A stretch of 64,000 nt of DNA from Thermoplasmata archaeon (GCA_021846695.1 JAJZWN010000002.1:1-64000); one strand, 5' to 3'. Counted from the first letter of the stretch, positions 23,311 through 32,978 are shown. The notes: generated by a model from the sequence alone, not told the origin. Made by a program: numbers and translations.

Positions 23311-24738
23311 TTATTCCTTCTTCACTTCTGGCATGACGAGCCTGGGCATTCCATGAACGTGCTTGTAGGAGGCGACCGCAATTTCTTCAAGAGTCAGTCC
23401 CTTGGTTTCGGGTGTGAAGAATATTGTAAACACGAATGCCAGTATCATTAAAGCCAGGAGTATGAAGAAGAACGAGGGCTTGCCTATTGTATCACTTATG
23501 AAAGGAAACAGGAATGCAGAAAGGAAAGATGCAATTCTTGTTATTCCTGTGGCCCCTCCCATGGACGAAGACCTCAATTTTGTTGGAAGAAGCTCAATAG
23601 CGTAAAGTCCCATTGTATCCCCGGGCCCCAGATTTCCTATTCCATAATCTATCACAAATGCAGCTATGCCCACGACAATGGCTATGCTGGCAACGGCACC
23701 GGATGCCAGGAAGAACATTGCCATGGCAATTCCCATACCGCCGAAACCTATGATCTGAAGTGGCCTCCTTCCCATACGGTCGTTCAGCATAACTGCCCCG
23801 AATGCACCCAGAAATCCTACCGGCATATAAAATATCAGCGAGAACAATAGAGATGTGCTCCCCTTAACTCCAAGGCTTGTAAGTATTAAGGGCGAATAAA
23901 GGCCGATTCCATATCCTGCAAGATCGTAGAGTATCCACTGGAACCATATGATTGCTGTACGCTTTCCATATTCTCCCTTGAATAGGGCAGTAAAGGACCC
24001 GGCGGCTATAGTCTCCTCTTTTTCCCTTTCAGCAATTATCGCTTTTATATCCTCCTTTGTTATGCCTATCTTCTCTGCCACTGTGTTGAGGTTTTTCTCT
24101 GATATTTTAGATTTTCCGGGTTCTATGATATCCCACCTTACAGATTCAGGCATCCTTGTCCTGAGAATAACTGTGACAATGGCGGGTATAGCACCTATTG
24201 CCAGTGTCCATCTCCAGCCGGTCAGCGGATTTACCAGATAGAACAGGTATCCGATTCCAAATGCAACTCCTGCCCCTATGCTCCAGAATGTCCATACCCA
24301 GCCATATCCAGCACCTCTCTTTTTATCGGGATACATTTCGGTTGTGTATACAGGGCTCAGGGCATAGTCAGCGCCCACTCCCCAACCGACGAAGAACCTG
24401 AATATTATCATTTCATAAATATTGGTAGACACTGCAGAGAGTATGGCAAATACCGCGAAGAAGATAAGGTCGAATATATACAGGTATCTTCTCCCGATAT
24501 TATCAGCAAAATGCCCGAATAGAACCGCACCCACAAATGCACCCAGAAGGGCAGATCCAGTCACAAAAGATTCGGTAAATGCATCATACTGAAATATTTT
24601 GTAGGTCACCAGAACAAGAGTAAATACCGATATCACACTCAGGTCATAGCCATCCAGAAAATATCCCATGGCAGAAAGTGTTGTAATTACGGACCTGCCG
24701 GGAATCTTCATCTGATTCTCAGAATTATTAGTATTCAT
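23311..24738 (-). CDS. MFS transporter (sugar/organic-acid porter type)
   Basis: This 475-residue protein has about 12 membrane helices and a large central loop (about 200-250). The MFS signature between helices 2 and 3 is GHFADNIGRRYLY (about 75-87), and DRMGRRPLQ is the equivalent in the second half (about 323-331). The first helix reads MGYFLDGYDLSVIS, typical of the sugar/aromatic-acid/phosphate porter subfamilies. The substrate cannot be read from the sequence. It might import sugars for the rhamnose genes or organic acids; nothing nearby decides this. Confidence 0.88.
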   Translation of the reverse strand: MNTNNSENQMKIPGRSVITTLSAMGYFLDGYDLSVISVFTLVLVTYKIFQYDAFTESFVTGSALLGAFVGAVLFGHFADNIGRRYLYIFDLIFFAVFAILSAVSTNIYEMIIFRFFVGWGVGADYALSPVYTTEMYPDKKRGAGYGWVWTFWSIGAGVAFGIGYLFYLVNPLTGWRWTLAIGAIPAIVTVILRTRMPESVRWDIIEPGKSKISEKNLNTVAEKIGITKEDIKAIIAEREKEETIAAGSFTALFKGEYGKRTAIIWFQWILYDLAGYGIGLYSPLILTSLGVKGSTSLLFSLIFYMPVGFLGAFGAVMLNDRMGRRPLQIIGFGGMGIAMAMFFLASGAVASIAIVVGIAAFVIDYGIGNLGPGDTMGLYAIELLPTKLRSSSMGGATGITRIASFLSAFLFPFISDTIGKPSFFFILLALMILAFVFTIFFTPETKGLTLEEIAVASYKHVHGMPRLVMPEVKKE

Positions 24739-24878
24739 TTAAGTTTTATAAAACTGTACTATTTAAAAATTATGTACATGCCATATGTGGGAACTGCTGT
24801 CAGTGATCTTTGCCTGAATTATGAAAAAATATAAGCATTGCGCATATATTTTATACGGGAAATATTTGCATAAAAAGT

Positions 24879-24889
24879 ATTTTAAACCG
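24879..24889 (+). promoter_or_regulatory. TATA box of YrhK-tailed paralogue 2
   Basis: A TATTTTAAACC run lies about 22 bases before the ATG at 24906 with no ribosome site between, consistent with a leaderless transcript. Assigned by position and composition. Confidence 0.4.
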
Positions 24890-24905
24890 GTATTGATAAT
24901 CTATA

Positions 24906-25865
24906 ATGCCAGATTTTGACAATTTGAGTTTTCCTGTTTATTTTCTACATATGCTGCAGGATAACCGGATAGGCATTCAGTTCAGATGGAGGGAAATAAA
25001 AGGTCTGCTGACCGGGGTATTCGGGGTTGAGATTTGCCAGAAATTGATTGAAAATGAAATCGTTGAAACCTGTTCTGATGATGAGTTACTGGAGATCACC
25101 AATCTGAATGGCATAAATTTTAACCTGCCAAGATCCGATAGAGAAATACTATATCAAAATGTTGTAAATATTCTGAAACAGGACCCATTTTCCATGGGAA
25201 TAATGGAAACAGTTTATGCGTCACGTAAAACCGGAAGATTGATTATGGAATCAATAAATTTTAATATAACCGTAAACAAATTTGAGGAGAAATACATAAA
25301 TCTGAGAATCACCATGGCAATGCTTCTCTCAGGTGAATTTTATTATTCAGAAACACTGAAAAATATTTGCAAATCCACACTGGATGCTTATTCCATTTCT
25401 ATGGACAGTTACCGTGGAGACCTCCAGAAGGATTGGTTTATCAGGTTAATAATGCTGGCAAGGCTCAATGAAAACAATGATATTATTTATCAGAGAACGC
25501 TGGAAATAGGCGATCCTGATTATCTGAATTTAATGGAGGAGTCGATAAAATCCGGTAAGGTCCAGTATATGCTGCTCCATATGAATGATTTTCTGCATGA
25601 CAAAATGGTAAACGATGCCATAGCCGGTTATGAATACAGAAAAGTACACAGGCAGAGAATAAAAAAACTTTATGATTGGGCTGCCATAGCCAATGATGTG
25701 GCCATAGGATCTGAATTCCTGTCCGGAAGCATACTGTTCATAAGCCATAAAACCTACATGCTGGGAGTTTATCTGTTCATAGTGGCAAGCATACAGCTTC
25801 TAATAAAGCCCGGAATACAGATATCCAGAAAACTGCAGTTATTCAAATTAAACCATACAAAATAA
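24906..25865 (+). CDS. YrhK-tailed membrane protein, paralogue 2
   Basis: This 319-residue protein is colinear with the one at 13600-14547. Both open with (S)-P-x-YFL, carry R/KW(R/K)(E/N)IK near residue 28, a Cys/Tyr-SD(D/E)-x-(I/L)LEI segment near 55, and end with YDW-x-x-IAND, G-x-EF-x-x-GSI-x-F, LGVYLFIV and QLLI(R/K)P. The last 70 residues form two membrane helices of YrhK type; the rest is probably a cytoplasmic helical domain of unknown function. Extensive divergence of the middle indicates an old duplication. It stands alone between the MFS gene and gadB. Confidence 0.7.
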   Translation: MPDFDNLSFPVYFLHMLQDNRIGIQFRWREIKGLLTGVFGVEICQKLIENEIVETCSDDELLEITNLNGINFNLPRSDREILYQNVVNILKQDPFSMGIMETVYASRKTGRLIMESINFNITVNKFEEKYINLRITMAMLLSGEFYYSETLKNICKSTLDAYSISMDSYRGDLQKDWFIRLIMLARLNENNDIIYQRTLEIGDPDYLNLMEESIKSGKVQYMLLHMNDFLHDKMVNDAIAGYEYRKVHRQRIKKLYDWAAIANDVAIGSEFLSGSILFISHKTYMLGVYLFIVASIQLLIKPGIQISRKLQLFKLNHTK

Positions 25866-25890
25866 TGCTGACAGGGGAAATTGAATAGAC

Positions 25891-25900
25891 TTTTTATAGT
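25891..25900 (+). promoter_or_regulatory. TATA box of the glutamate decarboxylase gene
   Basis: TTTTTATAGT at 25891-25900 is centred about 23 bases before the ATG at 25919, and there is no ribosome site, so the mRNA is probably leaderless. Confidence 0.45.
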
Positions 25901-25918
25901 ATCCCCCAATCAATTTAT

Positions 25919-27298
25919 ATGGTAACCGAGAAAATGAATCCTGATAGGAAGGTGTACGGAACATACAGCAACAGGGACTTTAACAGGCCAATACCTGAAT
26001 TTGAATTCCCTGAAGATGGCATGGCTGCCCGGGCGGCATATGAAATGATCCATGAAGAGTTAAATCTTGATGGAATTCCCGAACTTAATCTTGCGACTTT
26101 TGTTACCACTTACATGGAGCCGGAGGCAAAGGCACTATTCATGGAAAATGCACACAAAAATTTTATTGACAGCTTTGAATATCCGCAGATCAAAAAGGAG
26201 GAAATCAGGATTGTAAATATACTGTCACGGCTATATAACGCACCTGAAAACAAAGAATTTACCGGAGCTTCTACAATAGGATCCTCTGAATCAATCATGC
26301 TTGCCCTCCTGGCCCATAAATGGAACTGGAAGGAAAAAATGAAAAAACAGAAAAAGGACATATCGCGGCCTAACATAGTATTCGGTGCTGACACGCATGT
26401 GGTCTGGGACAAATTTGCAAAGTACTTTGATGTGGAGCCCCGTGTTGTTCCACTTGACTCAAAGACACTGGTAGCAGACCCGGAAAGTCTGGTTTCCATG
26501 GTTGATGAAAACACTATTGCGGTAGGCGCCGTAATGGGGACAACATTTACTGGCGCCTTTGATGATGTCAGGAAAATCAATGCATTGCTTGAAAAACTGA
26601 AACAGGAGAAGGGCATCGATGTTCCGGTGCATGTGGATGCCGCCTCGGCGGGATTTATCACTCCTTTTATTGAGCCGGGCCTCGAATGGGATTTCAGGCT
26701 GAGCCATGTAAAATCTATAAATGTATCCGGACACAAATTCGGCCTGGTCTACCCTGGAATAGGATGGCTTCTGTTCAAGGACAAATCTGATCTGCCTGAT
26801 GACCTTGTTTTTTATGTGAATTATCTGGGCAATGATATGCCGACGTACACACTGAATTTCTCGAAAAGTTCATCGAATATCGCACCACAGTACTATAATA
26901 TCATAAGGCTGGGGAAATCAGGGTACAGGCGCATAGCTGAAAATATGATGACAAATGCAAGATACCTTGGTGAGAAACTGGGAAAAATTAGAAATTTAGA
27001 GGTTATAAGCAATGCAGAGCATATACCGGTAGTTACATTCAAACAGAAAAGCAGGGACGTATACGACCTATTTGAACTGTCATCTGCAATAAGAAGTTAT
27101 GGATGGATAGTTCCTGCCTATGCCCTTCCTGCAGATGCATCTGAAACAGTTCTCATGAGGATAGTTGTCAGGGAAAGCTTCAGCAGGGACATGGCTGACC
27201 TGTTCCTTGACAGCCTGAAGAAGGCCATGGATTCATTATCCGGAGAACGTGTCAAAAAATCAGGAGTATCCCCGAGAAGGGGGCACCCTGTATCATAA
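25919..27298 (+). CDS. gadB: Glutamate decarboxylase-like PLP enzyme
   Basis: This 459-residue group II PLP decarboxylase has the GadB start (YGTYSNRDF then PEFEFPEDGM), the substrate-side FTGASTIGSSESIMLA (about 117-132), a PLP-contacting HVDAASAGF (about 240-248) and the Schiff-base Lys at about 273 in VSGHKFG. It converts glutamate to GABA with consumption of a proton, a known acid-resistance reaction in bacteria and plausible in an acidophile. Close relatives decarboxylate aspartate, tyrosine or cysteic acid, so the substrate is likely but not certain. No glutamate/GABA antiporter gene is adjacent. Confidence 0.85.
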   Translation: MVTEKMNPDRKVYGTYSNRDFNRPIPEFEFPEDGMAARAAYEMIHEELNLDGIPELNLATFVTTYMEPEAKALFMENAHKNFIDSFEYPQIKKEEIRIVNILSRLYNAPENKEFTGASTIGSSESIMLALLAHKWNWKEKMKKQKKDISRPNIVFGADTHVVWDKFAKYFDVEPRVVPLDSKTLVADPESLVSMVDENTIAVGAVMGTTFTGAFDDVRKINALLEKLKQEKGIDVPVHVDAASAGFITPFIEPGLEWDFRLSHVKSINVSGHKFGLVYPGIGWLLFKDKSDLPDDLVFYVNYLGNDMPTYTLNFSKSSSNIAPQYYNIIRLGKSGYRRIAENMMTNARYLGEKLGKIRNLEVISNAEHIPVVTFKQKSRDVYDLFELSSAIRSYGWIVPAYALPADASETVLMRIVVRESFSRDMADLFLDSLKKAMDSLSGERVKKSGVSPRRGHPVS

Positions 27299-27299
27299 A

Positions 27300-27911
27300 C
27301 TATTTTTTATTTCTCCTTGAAAGTTCGTTCATGATATCAGAAAATTTTATTCCTTCATATGCAAGATATACAGTAAGATGGTACATCAGGTCGGCAGTTT
27401 CATAAATTATCCTCTCCTTCCCCTGGGCCAGCACAGTTTCCACTGCTTCCTCACCAACCTTTTTCCTTATGTTCTCCTCGCCTGAGTTAAAAAGTTCGGT
27501 TGTGTATGAATTGGGTCTTGGATTATGCCTTGTCCGGTTTACAAGTTCTTCCAGGTTGAGAAGGACCTCCATGGAGTAGTCAATGTTTTCTCCCTGTTCA
27601 ACGGTGCCAATTTTCCTGAAACAGCTTCTGGTTCCGAGATGGCATGCACTTCCCTTCTGATCCACCATGAAAAGAAGTGAATCACCATCACAGTCAACCA
27701 TCACATCATGGATTTTCTGGATATTTCCGCTCACCTCTCCCTTCATTCTTATCCTATCCTTGCTCCTGGAGTAGTAATGCATTAATCCTGTTTCAATGCT
27801 TTTTCGATATGCTCCCATATTCATGTATCCCAGTGTCAGTACTTCTCCTGTGCTGTAATCCTGTACAACCACAGGAATTACTCCATCAAAATCGAAATTA
27901 TAATCTAACAT
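27300..27911 (-). CDS. hisIE: Bifunctional phosphoribosyl-AMP cyclohydrolase / phosphoribosyl-ATP pyrophosphohydrolase
   Basis: This 203-residue fusion carries out steps 2 and 3 of histidine synthesis. The HisI half (about 1-110) has GLMHYYSRSKDRIRMKGEVSG, DCDGDSLLFMVDQKG and the metal-binding ACHLGTRSCF. The HisE half (about 115-203) has KKVGEEAVETVLAQ and the ETADLMYHLTVYL helix of the MazG-like fold. It is the last gene of the his operon; its start overlaps the end of hisF by 14 bases. It converges with gadB one base apart. Confidence 0.95.
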   Translation of the reverse strand: MLDYNFDFDGVIPVVVQDYSTGEVLTLGYMNMGAYRKSIETGLMHYYSRSKDRIRMKGEVSGNIQKIHDVMVDCDGDSLLFMVDQKGSACHLGTRSCFRKIGTVEQGENIDYSMEVLLNLEELVNRTRHNPRPNSYTTELFNSGEENIRKKVGEEAVETVLAQGKERIIYETADLMYHLTVYLAYEGIKFSDIMNELSRRNKK

Positions 27912-28650
27912 TTATACCATGCTCCCGTAAATATTTCTTTATATCCACTGCACTGTATATTCCCCTGTGGAATATTGAAGCCGCCAGTGCGCCATCAGCT
28001 CCAGCATTGAATGCTCCAAGGAAATCCCCTGGACCGCCGGCACCTCCCGATGCTATTACAGGTATGTCCACATTTTCCACCATATCCCTTATGAGGTTAA
28101 TATCGAAACCGCTCATTGTCCCATCAGTGTTAATAGACGTGACAAGAAGCTCGCCTGCACCCAGGGAAGCTACTGTTTTTCCCCATTCAATGGCATCCAT
28201 GCCTGTGTCTATAGAACCGCCATTTATACATACACGGTACTTTCCATTGCTGTACATGGCATCTATTGCTATTACAGTATTGGCTGATCCTATGCGATCC
28301 GAAATCTTCCCGATGACCTCAGGATGCTTCACAGCATAAGTATTTATAAAAATCTTATCTGCGCCGTTTCTAATTATAGATACCATGTCATCCAGATCCG
28401 ATAAACCACCCCCAACAGTGAACGGTATACTTATCTCAGAAGCCACCCTTTTTACAAGGTCAGATAGAATTTTCCTTCTGTCGGCAGTTGCCATGATATC
28501 CAGAAACACAATTTCATCCATGCCTTCAGATACATAGCGTTTTGCCAGATCAACAGGATCTCCAGAATCCTGAATGTTCTGAAAATTTACGCCCTTTACA
28601 ACCCTTCCACCGGCTATGTCAAGTGCTGCAATTATTCTTTTTGCAAGCAT
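27898..28650 (-). CDS. hisF: Imidazole glycerol phosphate synthase, cyclase subunit
   Basis: This 250-residue TIM barrel closes the imidazole ring using ammonia from HisH. The catalytic Asp is in the LAKRIIAALDI beginning (position 11 or so), with the usual GGRVVKGVNF. The phosphate-binding loops are TVGGGLSD (about 77-84) and IASGGAGGPGDF (about 202-213); the second catalytic Asp lies in IAIDAMYSNGKYRV. The start overlaps hisA by 19 bases. Confidence 0.95.
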   Translation of the reverse strand: MLAKRIIAALDIAGGRVVKGVNFQNIQDSGDPVDLAKRYVSEGMDEIVFLDIMATADRRKILSDLVKRVASEISIPFTVGGGLSDLDDMVSIIRNGADKIFINTYAVKHPEVIGKISDRIGSANTVIAIDAMYSNGKYRVCINGGSIDTGMDAIEWGKTVASLGAGELLVTSINTDGTMSGFDINLIRDMVENVDIPVIASGGAGGPGDFLGAFNAGADGALAASIFHRGIYSAVDIKKYLREHGINVRL

Positions 28651-29321
28651 ATTAAGTCCTCCATGCTTATCCCACCTTTATAGAGGGCCTTGCCTATAAT
28701 TACGCCATCGAATCCTGCCTTCTCGATCCGGTATATATCATGGATAGAGCCCACGCCTCCTGCATATATAAAATAGCCGGAATCCCAGAATCTCTCTATA
28801 TTGCTGATGCTCCCTGTTCCGTCCCTGTCTATTGATGTAAATATGAAGCGATCCACCAACCCACTAACCTCTGAGTAGAAATCCCTGTAATCTATGGTAG
28901 TTACCCTGTTCCATCCACCATATTTTATCAGACCGTTATAAGCATCGATGCTCACTGTGATATTTTTGAATTTTGATGCTGTGTCCTCCAGAAATTTTCT
29001 GTCGAGTGCTGCGCTTCCTATAATTACACTATCAATGCCGGCAGAATATCCGGTTTTTATTGATTCTGGAGTTCTGAACCCCCCGCCTGCCTGTATGAAA
29101 GATGGGACAGATGCCCTTATTTCACCTATCACATTCATATTTACAGGCATCCCGGTGAATGCACCTTCAAGGTCCACTATATGGAGTTTGCTGGAAATTT
29201 TTGAGAACTTTTCTGCAAATAGAATAGGATTTCCATACTCTTCTCTTGTGGATATGTCCCCTCTGGTAAGAGACACTGCCTGCCCCCTGTAAATATCTAT
29301 GGCAGGGTATATATCTATCAT
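28632..29321 (-). CDS. hisA: ProFAR isomerase
   Basis: This 229-residue TIM barrel isomerises ProFAR to PRFAR. The catalytic Asp of the first strand is in YPAIDIYRGQAVSLTRGD and the second in FTSIDRDGTGS (about 157-167). The phosphate loops are QAGGGFRTPE and YAGGVGSIHD. It is slightly short of the usual 240. The start overlaps hisH by 4 bases in the typical ATGA style. Confidence 0.94.
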   Translation of the reverse strand: MIDIYPAIDIYRGQAVSLTRGDISTREEYGNPILFAEKFSKISSKLHIVDLEGAFTGMPVNMNVIGEIRASVPSFIQAGGGFRTPESIKTGYSAGIDSVIIGSAALDRKFLEDTASKFKNITVSIDAYNGLIKYGGWNRVTTIDYRDFYSEVSGLVDRFIFTSIDRDGTGSISNIERFWDSGYFIYAGGVGSIHDIYRIEKAGFDGVIIGKALYKGGISMEDLICLQKE

Positions 29322-29887
29322 GAAAGCACCCCGAAGTTTTTTAGAAGCCTTATACCTGTATCTCCTGACTTTTCCGGGTGGAACTGGATTCCGTATATAT
29401 TTTCATACGCTATTCCTGAAGTGAAATACCCCATATAATCAGTTTCCATTGCCCGGTATCCAGTATCAGGCACGTAATAGGAATGCATAAAATAAAAGAA
29501 TGAATTGTCCGGTATTCCCTGCATTATTGGAAGATCGATTATATTCCTAACCTGATTCCATCCCATGTGTGTGGTTTTAACCCCTGAAAATTTCCTAACC
29601 CTGCCGGGAATAATTCCAAAACCTTTTCCAGGGCCTTCCTCACTGGAATCGAATAAGATTTCCAGCCCGAGGCATATGCCGAGATATGGTATTCCTGATC
29701 TAATCCTGTCAATGAGCGTATCCCTGACCGGATTGATAGTTTCCAGTACGTAGGTGAACGATCCCACGCCGGGAAATATTATTTTTTCTGCACGTTCAAT
29801 ATCATATTGATTTGATGTAATTTTTCCTCCAGTAACCCTTTCTATGGTGGAAAGGTTTGCTGTTCCGGTATCTATAATGGCAATCAT
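29318..29887 (-). CDS. hisH: Imidazole glycerol phosphate synthase, glutaminase subunit
   Basis: This 189-residue class I glutamine amidotransferase feeds ammonia to HisF. The nucleophile Cys is in YLGICLGLE (about 77), the His-x-Glu pair is in IQFHPEKS (about 166-173), and the oxyanion region FPGVGSF is present. It overlaps hisB upstream and hisA downstream by 4 bases each. Confidence 0.94.
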   Translation of the reverse strand: MIAIIDTGTANLSTIERVTGGKITSNQYDIERAEKIIFPGVGSFTYVLETINPVRDTLIDRIRSGIPYLGICLGLEILFDSSEEGPGKGFGIIPGRVRKFSGVKTTHMGWNQVRNIIDLPIMQGIPDNSFFYFMHSYYVPDTGYRAMETDYMGYFTSGIAYENIYGIQFHPEKSGDTGIRLLKNFGVLS

Positions 29888-30414
29888 ATTGTCCCCTTTG
29901 TGCTTTTCAAATACTGATTTTCCTGAATGGCGGTTCCCATTGCTGTTCCCAGTGATTTGAATATGTTTTCAGTAATATGGTGGGCATTTTTTCCGTACAT
30001 CATGACAACGTGAAGGGTCAGTGGCACTGTTCTTGCAAGCGCCCATAGGAATTCATATACAAGGCCGATTTCAAAACCCTCTGAATCCGTAAAATTTACA
30101 TCGAAGTTTATGTACGCCCTTGAAATATCCAGTGAAACCATTACAAGAGATTCGTCCATGGGCATTGTTGCGTTTCCAAATCTCCTGATGTGCTTTTTGC
30201 CTGTATATGAGGATATTTCCTGTGCCACTGTTATTCCTAGATCCTCCCATAAATGGTGCCTGAGATCGTATTTGCATCTGATGGTTACGGTTTTCTCCAT
30301 GTAAAAGAATAATGTTTTCATCATATGGTCAAGAATAGGGTCTCCGGTTTCTATAGTTGTTTCTGCTGATCCCAGAGAAACTTCTATTTCTGTTTCATTG
30401 GTTATTCTGATCAT
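29884..30414 (-). CDS. hisB: Imidazoleglycerol-phosphate dehydratase
   Basis: This is a monofunctional IGPD of 176 residues, without the HolPase domain of enterobacterial HisB. Metal-binding motifs are ILDHMM (about 28-33), RHHLWEDLG (about 52-60), and [14 protein letters not shown] (about 146-159). The family's first motif usually reads (D/N)HHxxED; here Arg precedes the two His. It starts with ATG at 30414 and overlaps hisD by 4 bases. Confidence 0.92.
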   Translation of the reverse strand: MIRITNETEIEVSLGSAETTIETGDPILDHMMKTLFFYMEKTVTIRCKYDLRHHLWEDLGITVAQEISSYTGKKHIRRFGNATMPMDESLVMVSLDISRAYINFDVNFTDSEGFEIGLVYEFLWALARTVPLTLHVVMMYGKNAHHITENIFKSLGTAMGTAIQENQYLKSTKGTI

Positions 30415-31538
30415 GATCTCACCTCCATGGATTTTCTGTGCAGGGGCATATTTTCTATATTTGCCAGTGCAATGCCCAGTTCCCTATCAGCCATGAAGTC
30501 GTATCTGGAAACATCTGCAAAGGAGGTTTTTTTCATGAAATCGTCCACTGTAAGCACTGATGAAAAGCGTGCCGTTCCCCCGGTGGGAAGAAGATGGTTG
30601 ACTCCAAGGAAGTAGTCACCGGCAGGTACCGGTGCGTATTCTCCTGTATACACTGCCCCTGCATTTTTTATCCTGCTGAATATCTCCATGGGGCTTGAAG
30701 CCAGTATTTCCAGATGCTCAGGAGCTATCTCATTTGCCTTTGATATGGCCTCTTCCATATTTCTGCAAACAATGATATCCACCCTGCTATTGCCCATATT
30801 ATCAGGTACCTTTCCTGTGGTCAGAAGCCATGCCTTTGAACTCAGCCCGTGTTCCAGCTGGGAGTCCAGATCTGCCCTTATATATTCATTGTTTGAATTT
30901 TCATCGGATATAACCATTATTTCAGATGGACCGTAGAGCCCGTCTATTCCGGTTATGCCGAAAACCTGCCTCTTAGCCTCATTCACGTATGAATTTCCGG
31001 GTCCGAATATCTTGTCCACCCTGTTCATCCCTGTACCGAAGGCCATGGCACCTATCGCCTGAATTCCACCGATTTTGTACACCTCTTTTATTCCCAGCAT
31101 CCCTGCAATATAGAGGGTGTATGGATTGACCTTGCCGTTATCCATTGGTGCGGTTGTTATTATTATATCCCTTACACCTGCTATCTTTGCGGGTGCACCG
31201 ATCATCATTACTGTTGATGGAAGCGGTTTTTTTCCCGGTATATACATGCCTATGCGTTCCAGTGGGGTATACCTTATGCCATATATAGATCCATTAAAGA
31301 TGCGCATGCGGTCCCTGTTAAGCTGCATTTCATGATTATCGGTTATACGGTTATACGCCCTTTTTATTACCTCTTTTTCGTAATCCGGTATTGTATTAGC
31401 CGCTTCCCTGAATTCTTCCCGCGATACCCTTATATCGCCAGCATACCCGTCAAATTTCGCAGAATATTCCATAACTGCATCCAATCCACGTTTTTTAATA
31501 TCTTCCAGTATATTTCTCACATAGTTTTCTATTTCCAT
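30411..31538 (-). CDS. hisD: Histidinol dehydrogenase
   Basis: This is the NAD-dependent enzyme of the last two steps. From ATG 31538 it has 375 residues, shorter than the usual 420-430, mainly at the C-terminus. Key segments are [14 protein letters not shown] (about 74-87), [14 protein letters not shown] (about 180-193), [12 protein letters not shown] (about 206-217), [11 protein letters not shown] with Zn-ligand-type residues (about 230) and APEHLEI. I chose ATG 31538 because a GGTGAGG site ends about four bases before it; GTG 31547 is nine bases longer. It overlaps hisG by 44 bases. Confidence 0.92.
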   Translation of the reverse strand: MEIENYVRNILEDIKKRGLDAVMEYSAKFDGYAGDIRVSREEFREAANTIPDYEKEVIKRAYNRITDNHEMQLNRDRMRIFNGSIYGIRYTPLERIGMYIPGKKPLPSTVMMIGAPAKIAGVRDIIITTAPMDNGKVNPYTLYIAGMLGIKEVYKIGGIQAIGAMAFGTGMNRVDKIFGPGNSYVNEAKRQVFGITGIDGLYGPSEIMVISDENSNNEYIRADLDSQLEHGLSSKAWLLTTGKVPDNMGNSRVDIIVCRNMEEAISKANEIAPEHLEILASSPMEIFSRIKNAGAVYTGEYAPVPAGDYFLGVNHLLPTGGTARFSSVLTVDDFMKKTSFADVSRYDFMADRELGIALANIENMPLHRKSMEVRS

Positions 31539-32133
31539 CAGCCTCACCTACCATTTCGATAAATTTGTTTATTTCGTCATACTTAGTTTTCTGGGAAACC
31601 CTGTTTACAACAAGAGTTGCCTGTATATCCATTATTTTTTTTATTTCAACAAGATGATTTTTCCTCATTGTCTCACCTGTCTGGACAATATCTACTATTG
31701 CATCTGCTATCCCGGTTTCAGGTGCCAGCTCCAGGGATCCGTTCAGCCCAATTACATTTGCGTGTATTTCCCTTGAATTAAGGTATTTTTCAGTGATTAC
31801 TGGATGTTTTGTTGCGATGTCCATGCCCTCTAAATCTTCTATTGTATATCCAGCAGGGGCAATTATGCTCAATCTGCATATGCCGAAATTTAATGGCAGA
31901 GGAGCAAATAAATCGGCCCCACTCTCTGCCAGAGAATCTGTTCCGCAAATTCCGATATCACCGGCATACTCTGTGTAAACTGGCACATCTCTGGCTCTCG
32001 GGAGTATTATTTCATTGCCATTTTTCCTGAATACAAGCTTTCTTTCATCGTCTATGTCAATGTCTATCCCTGCTGACTTTAAAAGGTTCATTGAGTTGAC
32101 CATCAAACGCCCTCTCGGTATTACAAATTTCAT
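31495..32133 (-). CDS. hisG: ATP phosphoribosyltransferase, short form
   Basis: This 212-residue catalytic subunit of the first, regulated step ends without the C-terminal ACT-like regulatory domain, so it is the short HisG that needs HisZ. Motifs: the start [36 protein letters not shown] (about 75-88), and the PRPP site [16 protein letters not shown] (about 164-179). hisZ overlaps its start by 4 bases and hisD its end by 44. Confidence 0.93.
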   Translation of the reverse strand: MKFVIPRGRLMVNSMNLLKSAGIDIDIDDERKLVFRKNGNEIILPRARDVPVYTEYAGDIGICGTDSLAESGADLFAPLPLNFGICRLSIIAPAGYTIEDLEGMDIATKHPVITEKYLNSREIHANVIGLNGSLELAPETGIADAIVDIVQTGETMRKNHLVEIKKIMDIQATLVVNRVSQKTKYDEINKFIEMVGEADGNRKLCEKYTGRY

Positions 32134-32978
32134 TTTCCTGCCTCCATATTTTCAGTATACATTCTGTATACTGCCATGAGATCCATGGTAAATCCACAGG
32201 CATTTATGCCGCGAATGCTGTAACTGCCACCGCCGCCGATGAATCCAATGCTATTGTATATCTCAAATACAGGACCATTGTAGTAATCAGGCTGCCTCAC
32301 TGTCCCGAGATCTATAATGACCCGTGGGTCGTTGACGGATTCTAAAATTTGGTCCAGTATTTCTATCCCGCTATTTCTTGTTCTTGTACCCATAATTTTA
32401 ATAATTTCGGATCTGTCCTCACTGTCAATTTTATTTAATGCCTGAAAATCTCTGCTCTTTAGTGCCTTTTTTATATCTGTCCAGTGGCTGCTGGATTTAT
32501 ATTTATCAAAAATACTGGAAACCCCCATATCAATGCTATAGTTACCCAGCCCGAGCCCGTCCAGAATTTTAATGATAGTTTTTAAAATTTTAACAGTACT
32601 GCCCAGGGAATCGCCACCTATTATCTCACCACCGGTTTTCAGTGATTCCGCAAGATTCCTATCGCTCTGCTGGGAAACATAAAATATGCTTGAATCTGGT
32701 GGGAATTGTTTCTCCATAAGTCTGAGGGTTATGTCTGGCTCCAGTACAAAGACCTCATTGCGGTGAATAAATCTAAATCCCTCAGTATCATTGGACTTTA
32801 TAAATGAAGCTGGAAAAACTTCATAGAACCCAGAGCTATAGAATGATTCCCGAACTCTGCGGGCTATTTCACCTAGCTTTCTGTCCAGGATCTTCAAGGT
32901 TACCACGGGTGAATAGGAAACTCGATAGCATATCGTTTTTAATGCCTGTCCTCCCGTGATGATGTATATGCCTAACAT
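32130..32978 (-). CDS. hisZ: ATP phosphoribosyltransferase regulatory subunit (HisZ)
   Basis: This class II aminoacyl-tRNA-synthetase-like paralogue of HisRS lacks the anticodon domain (282 residues). Recognisable parts are the motif-2-like FRFIHRNEVFVLEPDITLRL (about 69-88, with ADxT replaced by EPDIT), and the motif-3 region FIGGGGSYSIRGINACGFTM (about 246-265). Together with short HisG it forms the octameric regulated enzyme. The first 25 residues are unlike the family and may be too long, but a TATA box at 33010-33018 makes ATG 32978 a plausible near-leaderless start. It is the first gene of the his operon. Confidence 0.87.
   Translation of the reverse strand: MLGIYIITGGQALKTICYRVSYSPVVTLKILDRKLGEIARRVRESFYSSGFYEVFPASFIKSNDTEGFRFIHRNEVFVLEPDITLRLMEKQFPPDSSIFYVSQQSDRNLAESLKTGGEIIGGDSLGSTVKILKTIIKILDGLGLGNYSIDMGVSSIFDKYKSSSHWTDIKKALKSRDFQALNKIDSEDRSEIIKIMGTRTRNSGIEILDQILESVNDPRVIIDLGTVRQPDYYNGPVFEIYNSIGFIGGGGSYSIRGINACGFTMDLMAVYRMYTENMEAGK

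Noticed and set aside
27677..28339. 220-codon plus-strand frame over hisIE and hisF
   Set aside because: Opposite two conserved his genes and without family features.
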